Part shown: positions 16,263-20,067 of the stretch, in pieces
Numbering within the stretch: the stretch's first letter is position 1
Layout of the letters: each line of letters begins with the position of its first letter
Source of the DNA: Pseudomonadota bacterium
Lineage (GTDB): Bacteria > Pseudomonadota > Gammaproteobacteria > Xanthomonadales > Xanthomonadaceae
Length of the DNA stretch: 20,067 nt
Direction: 5' to 3'
NCBI GenBank assembly: GCA_023388955.1
Contig: JAEWFH010000030.1
Span: 1-20,067 of the forward strand
Position numbers and translations under genes: made by a program
The notes under the pieces: model-generated
Told to the model about the DNA's origin: nothing
What the model saw: the letters and a program-made list of their open reading frames with translations, nothing else
Databases searched by the model: none

Positions 16263-16819
16263 CAGTTCAGGCTCTTGCGATGGCGTACGGCCAGAACGCA
16301 GTCGCCGTGCAGGAGCAGGGTGGCAACGCGGACGAACTCCTCGATCTCCACCAGTGCCTGCTCGTCTTCTTCGTCGCCTTCTTCCTGGGCCTGGGCCTGG
16401 GCAAGCTTGGCCAGGTCGCCGAGTGCCTCGGTGGCCTCCTCCGACAGCGGCGGATTTGCGCCCGCCGCCAGGCCGAACCCGCCCAGCAGCCCCCGGCACC
16501 AGTCGAACAGGGCGCCACTTCGCTCCACCATCGGCGCGTCACCTTCCGGCAGGAGCAGGCTGAAGTCGAAACTGCGGTCTTCCAGCTGTGCCTGGCTGGA
16601 CAGGCGCAGGCGATCCAGCGCGTCCCCCGGCTCCGGCGCGGACAGGGTGTCGTCGGCAAGCACGCGCGCCGGCCAGTCCGGTACCGCGCCACCGCCGCCG
16701 GCGATCCAGCCACACAGCGCCCCATGGACCTCCGGGGCGTCGAAGCCCGGCTGCAGCCGGTCAAGCGCGGCCTGCACGTCGGCCAACTCTGGGAGTTCCG
16801 GGGTGGGTTCGTGGGCCAC
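16262..16819 (-). CDS. UPF0149 (YgfB/YecA) family protein
   Basis: A 185-residue helical protein. Family features are ALDRLQPGFDAPEVHGALCGWIAGG at the N-terminus, the central LFDWCRGLLGGFGLA and the C-terminal acidic stretch EEGDEEDEQALVEIEEFVRVATLLLH. In Pseudomonas, YgfB has been linked to repression of ampDh3-dependent peptidoglycan/beta-lactam responses; whether that holds here is unknown. The start is a GTG at 16819, with GAGGA about 8 bases upstream and a promoter just beyond. No metal-binding C-terminal SEC-C motif is present, so it is the short YgfB form rather than YecA. It is translationally coupled to pepP by a one-base overlap. Confidence 0.92.
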   Translation of the reverse strand: MAHEPTPELPELADVQAALDRLQPGFDAPEVHGALCGWIAGGGGAVPDWPARVLADDTLSAPEPGDALDRLRLSSQAQLEDRSFDFSLLLPEGDAPMVERSGALFDWCRGLLGGFGLAAGANPPLSEEATEALGDLAKLAQAQAQEEGDEEDEQALVEIEEFVRVATLLLHGDCVLAVRHRKSLN

Positions 16820-16846
16820 AGACAGCGTCCTCAGGGGAAAGGAACC

Positions 16847-16855
16847 AGTCTAGCA
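16847..16855 (-). promoter_or_regulatory. Extended -10 promoter of the UPF0149-pepP operon
   Basis: On the minus strand TGCTAGACT is a good extended -10 element. The predicted start near 16840 leaves a 21-base leader holding the GAGGA site before the GTG. The -35 region is GC-rich and poor. It lies back to back with the plus-strand promoter at 16885-16912. Confidence 0.5.
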
Positions 16856-16884
16856 ACGGCACCGGGGCGCTGCGCCGCCACTTC

Positions 16885-16912
16885 TTGACCGGGCTTGCGC
16901 CTCTGCTATCGT
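16885..16912 (+). promoter_or_regulatory. Promoter of the divisome genes, predicting a leaderless mRNA
   Basis: TTGACC (16885-16890) and TATCGT (16907-16912) are 16 bases apart, and TG precedes the -10 in the extended position. Counting seven bases from the end of the -10 places +1 at 16919, which is the A of the ATG of the next gene. There is no room for a Shine-Dalgarno. Confidence 0.65.
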
Positions 16913-16918
16913 GCGGCG

Positions 16919-17140
16919 ATGGAACCGTCCGAGCTGCTTGAACAGATGCAGGCGCTGCTGGCCCGCGTGGAGCAGCTCGCCGAGCGCAACCAGCGGCTGC
17001 AGGAAGAGAACCGCAGCCTGCGCCAGCAACACGAGTCCCTCGCCATGGAGCGCGCCGGGCTGCTGGCAAAGAACGAACAGGCCCGTACCCGCGTCGAGGC
17101 GATGATCGCCCGGCTCAAGTCCCTGGAGCAGAACACGTGA
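16919..17140 (+). CDS. Small coiled-coil protein, TIGR02449-like (ZapB-like)
   Basis: A 73-residue protein that is essentially one coiled coil: heptad-spaced Leu, Val and Met from MEPSELLEQMQALLARVEQL through ENRSLRQQHESLAMERAGLL to ARLKSLEQNT. Such small proteins next to zapA are annotated as a TIGR02449 family. Size and coiled-coil character resemble ZapB, the ZapA partner that stabilises the FtsZ ring, but I do not claim orthology. The ATG at 16919 coincides with the predicted transcription start. An in-frame TTG at 16895 would lie upstream of the -10 box and is rejected. The stop overlaps the GTG start of zapA (GTGA), which ties the two in translation. Confidence 0.85.
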   Translation: MEPSELLEQMQALLARVEQLAERNQRLQEENRSLRQQHESLAMERAGLLAKNEQARTRVEAMIARLKSLEQNT

Positions 17141-17442
17141 GCAGCAACACGATCCCGGTGAGCGTGCGCCTGCTGGACCGCGAGTACACCGTCGGCTGCG
17201 CGCCCGACGAGCAGGACGGCCTGCTCGCGGCCGCCCGGTTGCTGGACGCCCGCATGCGCGAGATCCGTGGCAACAACCGCATGGCGGCACTGGACCGGGT
17301 CGCCGTGCTGGCAGCGCTCAACTTCGCCCACGAAGTGCAGCAGGCGCGGGAACAGAAGGGCCTGCATGAGCGCGAGCTGGTCACCACCCTGGGGCGCATG
17401 CAACAGCTGCTCGATTCGGCCCTGGCCACGGAACCCCGCTGA
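17137..17442 (+). CDS. zapA: Cell division protein ZapA
   Basis: A 101-residue ZapA, which binds and cross-links FtsZ filaments at the division site. Typical features: an N-terminal SVRLLDREYTVGCAPDEQDGLLAAARLLDARM beta-beta-alpha unit (the conserved YxVxCxxxE/D pattern) and a C-terminal coiled coil, AALNFAHEVQQAREQKGLHE onward. The start is a GTG at 17137 overlapping the stop of the upstream coiled-coil gene, giving the usual family N-terminus. Directly downstream is the 6S RNA gene, the arrangement known across gammaproteobacteria. Confidence 0.95.
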   Translation: MSSNTIPVSVRLLDREYTVGCAPDEQDGLLAAARLLDARMREIRGNNRMAALDRVAVLAALNFAHEVQQAREQKGLHERELVTTLGRMQQLLDSALATEPR

Positions 17443-17471
17443 GCCGCGGCCCACTGCCCCCCGCACCGCCA

Positions 17472-17500
17472 CTGGCGTCCTGCCCCCACCCCGGTATACT
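17472..17500 (+). promoter_or_regulatory. 6S RNA promoter
   Basis: TATACT (17495-17500) is a near-consensus -10, and CTGGCG (17472-17477) is a weak -35 at 17 bases. The start would be at about 17507, directly before the 5' strand of the 6S closing stem. Transcription from zapA can also run in, since no terminator lies between. Confidence 0.6.
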
Positions 17501-17506
17501 GCGTCC

Positions 17507-17692
17507 AAGTCCTCTGCTGTGGACGACGGCGTACGCAACATTCGCCTTGTCCCTTAACAGCGACCTCGGGGATGCAGTGCAGGCCAGGAGCGCATGTCCG
17601 CCACGTGCGGAAAGCCCGACGGCTCCCACGCATTCCCACCTGAACCCCGGGTTCAAGGTCGTTCGTACGCATCGCCATCGGCGGAGGACCTC
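17507..17692 (+). ncRNA. ssrS: 6S RNA
   Basis: About 186 nt, against 184 nt in E. coli, between zapA and the 5-FTHF cyclo-ligase gene as in other gammaproteobacteria. The closing stem is clear: GTCCTCTGC (17509-17517) pairs with GCGGAGGAC (17681-17689). An inner stem pairs GCGTACG (17529-17535) with CGTACGC (17664-17670). The 3' half carries a TGAACC / GGTTCA hairpin (17641-17655) next to AAGGT, very like the E. coli 6S segment around its GAACC/GGUUC hairpin. 6S RNA mimics an open promoter and sequesters sigma-70 RNA polymerase in stationary phase. The ends are estimates from the promoter and closing stem, probably good to a few bases. Confidence 0.9.
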
Positions 17693-17702
17693 AGCATCCA
17701 CA

Positions 17703-17743
17703 ACGGCGGTACAGGCCACGGGTCGGTACCGCCGTCTGCTTTT
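17703..17743 (+). terminator. Intrinsic terminator of the 6S RNA precursor
   Basis: A perfect 10-bp stem, ACGGCGGTAC (17703-17712) / GTACCGCCGT (17726-17735), with a 13-base loop is followed by CTGCTTTT. It lies just after the 6S 3' end and 27 bases before the next start codon, so it would terminate 6S RNA while partial read-through feeds the downstream operon. Confidence 0.75.
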
Positions 17744-17770
17744 CCGCGTCCGGCACCGGAGGCCCGCCCG

Positions 17771-18361
17771 ATGACCCAAACGCGCGACGACCGTTGCAGC
17801 GCGATACGCACCCGGGTCCGCCAGGCCCGTCGCGACCTCCCCGCCCCGCAGCGGATCGCCGGCGCCGAGCAGCTCGCGGGGCGACTGCTGGCGCTGCCGT
17901 TCGCTCCCACGGAAGGCTATGTCGCCGGGTACTGGGCGATGGACGGGGAGATCGGGCTGCACGCCTGGCAGCTGCGCCTCCCCCCCGGTTGCGTCTACTG
18001 CCTGCCGGTGCTCCACGACCGGCTGCTGCGGTTTGCGCCCTGGCGGCCCGGCGACCCGCTGGTCACCAACCGGTACGGGATCCCGGAGCCGGACCTCGCG
18101 CCCGCCTCCACGCTCTCCGCCGAGCAGATGGCCCTGGTGGTCCTGCCGCTGGTCGCCTTCGACGGTTCCGGGAACCGGCTTGGCATGGGGGGCGGCTGGT
18201 ACGATCGCAGCTTCGGCTTCCGGATCGGGCGCCCCGCCCCGCCCTGGCTGGTGGGCGCGGCCTTCCAGCTCCAGCAGGTCGACCAGGTACCGGTGGCCGA
18301 CTGGGACGTCGGGCTGGACGCTGCCTGCACCGAGGACGCCACCCACCTGTTCCGCGAGTAA
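17771..18361 (+). CDS. fau: 5-formyltetrahydrofolate cyclo-ligase
   Basis: A 196-residue enzyme (YgfA/MTHFS) converting 5-formyl-THF to 5,10-methenyl-THF with ATP. The N-terminal basic substrate/ATP region is RTRVRQARRDLP, the middle has YWAMDGEIGLHAW, and the signature LVAFDGSGNRLGMGGGWYDR near residues 131-150 includes the ATP/folate GxGxGxYDR motif. The ATG at 17771 follows the 6S terminator; the frame stays open back to 17594, but that extension would translate 6S RNA and is rejected. No strong Shine-Dalgarno is visible. It is followed after 2 bases by the EVE-domain gene. In other gammaproteobacteria 6S RNA and this gene are often co-transcribed, and the product is linked to persister formation. 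Confidence 0.94.
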   Translation: MTQTRDDRCSAIRTRVRQARRDLPAPQRIAGAEQLAGRLLALPFAPTEGYVAGYWAMDGEIGLHAWQLRLPPGCVYCLPVLHDRLLRFAPWRPGDPLVTNRYGIPEPDLAPASTLSAEQMALVVLPLVAFDGSGNRLGMGGGWYDRSFGFRIGRPAPPWLVGAAFQLQQVDQVPVADWDVGLDAACTEDATHLFRE

Positions 18362-18363
18362 AG

Positions 18364-18837
<474 letters not shown>

Positions 18838-18841
18838 CAGC

Positions 18842-19504
18842 ATGTCCGAAGCCAAGCGGCTGGCCGCCGAAAAGGCCATCGAATACGTCACCGACGGCAG
18901 CATCGTCGGCGTCGGGACCGGCTCCACCGTCGCCTACTTCATCGAGGCCCTGGGGCGCATGTCCGACCGGATCGAGGGGGCGGTCTCCAGCTCGGAACAG
19001 AGCTCGGAACGCCTGCGCGCGGCCGGGATCGAAGTCCTGGACCTCAATGCCACCGGCCCGCTGGCGCTGTACGTCGACGGAGCCGACGAGTGCGACCCGC
19101 AACGGCGGCTCATCAAGGGCGGCGGCGCGGCCCTGACCCGGGAAAAGATCATCGCCGAGGCGAGCAAGACCTTTGTCTGCATCGTCGATCCGTCCAAGCA
19201 GGTCGACGTGCTCGGCCGCTTTCCACTCCCGGTGGAGGTCGTTCCGATGGCACGCAGCCTGGTGGCCCGTGAGCTCATTGCCCTCACCGCCGGACAACCG
19301 GTCTGGCGCCAGGCCAGCGAAGGCCGCGGGGTCGTGACCGACAACGGGAACTACATCCTCGACCTCCACGGCCTGTCGATCACCGACCCGGTCCGCATGG
19401 AAGAGGCCATCAACCAGATTCCCGGGGTGGTGAGCGTGGGCCTGTTCGCGCGCCGCCCTGCGGACGTGGTGATCGTGGGGGGCGAGCCTCCGCAGGTGCT
19501 GTAG
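18842..19504 (+). CDS. rpiA: Ribose-5-phosphate isomerase A
   Basis: A 220-residue cytoplasmic enzyme interconverting ribose 5-phosphate and ribulose 5-phosphate in the pentose phosphate pathway. Active-site segments match E. coli RpiA (219 residues): the phosphate loop GVGTGSTV, SSSEQSSERL, the catalytic YVDGADECDP and LIKGGGAALTREKI with the catalytic Lys and the Glu after it (IIAE). The C-terminus has VTDNGNYILD and IPGVVSVGLFARRPADVVIVG. It is the last gene of the plus-strand run and is followed by a strong intrinsic terminator. Confidence 0.97.
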   Translation: MSEAKRLAAEKAIEYVTDGSIVGVGTGSTVAYFIEALGRMSDRIEGAVSSSEQSSERLRAAGIEVLDLNATGPLALYVDGADECDPQRRLIKGGGAALTREKIIAEASKTFVCIVDPSKQVDVLGRFPLPVEVVPMARSLVARELIALTAGQPVWRQASEGRGVVTDNGNYILDLHGLSITDPVRMEEAINQIPGVVSVGLFARRPADVVIVGGEPPQVL

Positions 19505-19534
19505 CCGAGGGCGCCCCTGCGTGGGCACGAACAG

Positions 19535-19561
19535 AAAAGCCGGCCTCGCGCCGGCTTTTTT
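19535..19561 (+). terminator. Intrinsic terminator after rpiA (bidirectional)
   Basis: AAAAGCCGGC / GCCGGCTTTT, a 10-bp stem around CTCGC, ends in a run of six T on the plus strand. On the minus strand the left arm gives TTTT, so it may also stop transcripts leaving the rRNA operon. Confidence 0.9.
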
Positions 19562-19565
19562 CTTG

Positions 19566-19604
19566 TCCAAAGAACAAGGCCGGTCCCTTTCGGGGACCGG
19601 CCTT
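19566..19604 (-). terminator. rRNA operon terminator
   Basis: A perfect 12-bp stem, AAGGCCGGTCCC (19576-19587) / GGGACCGGCCTT (19593-19604), with a 5-base loop (CGAAA on the minus strand) is followed on the minus strand by GTTCTTT. It lies 9 bases past the 5S 3' end and is backed up by the bidirectional hairpin at 19535-19561. Confidence 0.85.
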
Positions 19605-19613
19605 GCGGTGTAA

Positions 19614-19730
19614 ATGCTCAGCGATGACCTACTCTCGCATGGGATTCCACACTACCATCGGCGCATGTGCGTTTCACTTCCGAGTTCGGGATGGGATCGG
19701 GTGGTTCCACAGCGCTAATTTCACCAGGGA
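19614..19730 (-). rRNA. rrf: 5S ribosomal RNA
   Basis: About 117 nt. The conserved core is clear on the minus strand: AGCGCTGTGGAACCAC, GATCCCATCCCGAACTCGG, AAGTGAAACGC, GCGCCGATGGTAGTGTGG and CCCATGCGAGAGTAGG. Ends were set by alignment with the E. coli 5S layout. Helix I pairs fairly well with two apparent mismatches, so the mature ends could be off by a few bases. Confidence 0.95.
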
Positions 19731-19854
19731 GGCTTTTGGAGAGTCGCACTCGTCCCGGGGGGACAAGGCGCCAGCCTCGCATAGTTCTTGTGACGTAGCG
19801 TGCACTTGGATGCTCTTACGACGTTGTCGTAAAGCCAAGGCAACTTGAGGTTAT
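19731..19854 (-). other. 23S-5S spacer with a short hairpin
   Basis: A 124-base transcribed spacer with no tRNA. It contains a perfect 7-bp stem-loop, TTACGAC / GTCGTAA around 3 bases (19816-19832), and AT-richer sequence at the 23S end. It probably serves rRNA processing. Confidence 0.7.

Positions 19855-20067
<213 letters not shown>

Noticed and set aside
16895..16918. Upstream TTG start for the small coiled-coil gene
   Set aside because: It would lie upstream of the -10 box at 16907-16912 and so outside the predicted transcript.
17594..17770. N-terminal extension of the 5-FTHF cyclo-ligase
   Set aside because: The segment is 6S RNA and its terminator; the family-like protein begins at 17771.
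19603..19848. An 81-codon open frame
   Set aside because: It lies over the 5S rRNA gene and the rRNA spacer on the opposite strand.

Overview
The window is a high-GC (by eye about 70%) chromosomal segment of a gammaproteobacterium. It is most likely from the Xanthomonadaceae/Lysobacteraceae (Xanthomonas, Lysobacter, Luteimonas or Pseudoxanthomonas relatives). The RNase PH, SpoT, omega subunit and 5S rRNA sequences read like that family, and the zapA - 6S RNA - 5-FTHF cyclo-ligase order opposite a UPF0149-pepP pair is a known gammaproteobacterial arrangement. It is a dense core-genome region. I see no insertion sequence, prophage, CRISPR array, integrase or tRNA gene.

Layout. (1) 1-1292, minus strand: zinc-independent ribosomal protein L31 (rpmE2) with its own promoter and a terminator hairpin at the window edge, then a nucleoside hydrolase. 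(2) 1359-8182, minus strand: a stress and nucleotide cluster yicC-gmk-rpoZ-spoT-ridA-recG, with candidate internal promoters before gmk and rpoZ and stem-loops in two gaps. (3) 8250-10813, plus strand, divergent from yicC: rph, rdgB and hemW (tRNA 3' trimming, nucleotide-pool cleaning, heme chaperone); rdgB and hemW overlap by one base. (4) 10868-13461, plus: a 743-residue DUF1631 protein coupled by ATGA overlap to a single-domain PilZ protein. This is the least understood part of the window and a possible c-di-GMP-linked pair. (5) 13538-16819: two M24 metallopeptidases facing each other, pepQ (plus) and pepP (minus), with a strong stem-loop between them; pepP overlaps the upstream UPF0149 gene by one base. 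(6) 16919-19504, plus: a small coiled-coil protein that appears to be made from a leaderless mRNA, zapA, the 6S RNA gene with promoter and terminator, 5-formyltetrahydrofolate cyclo-ligase, an EVE-domain protein and rpiA. (7) 19614-20067, minus: 5S rRNA and the 3' end of 23S rRNA, convergent with rpiA and separated from it by two hairpin terminators.

How the genes work together. The minus-strand cluster links GMP/GDP supply (Gmk), RNA polymerase assembly (omega), ppGpp turnover (SpoT), reactive-enamine clearance (RidA), fork rescue (RecG) and an RNA-decay factor (YicC). The 16.2-18.4 kb part couples divisome assembly genes with the growth-phase regulator 6S RNA and folate salvage. Start codons were chosen from family start positions, Shine-Dalgarno sites and stop/start overlaps, so several differ from the longest open frame. 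No entirely new system is evident. The best leads are the DUF1631-PilZ pair, the leaderless divisome gene, the palindrome inside the pepQ promoter region and the stem-loop/promoter arrangement between gmk, rpoZ and spoT.
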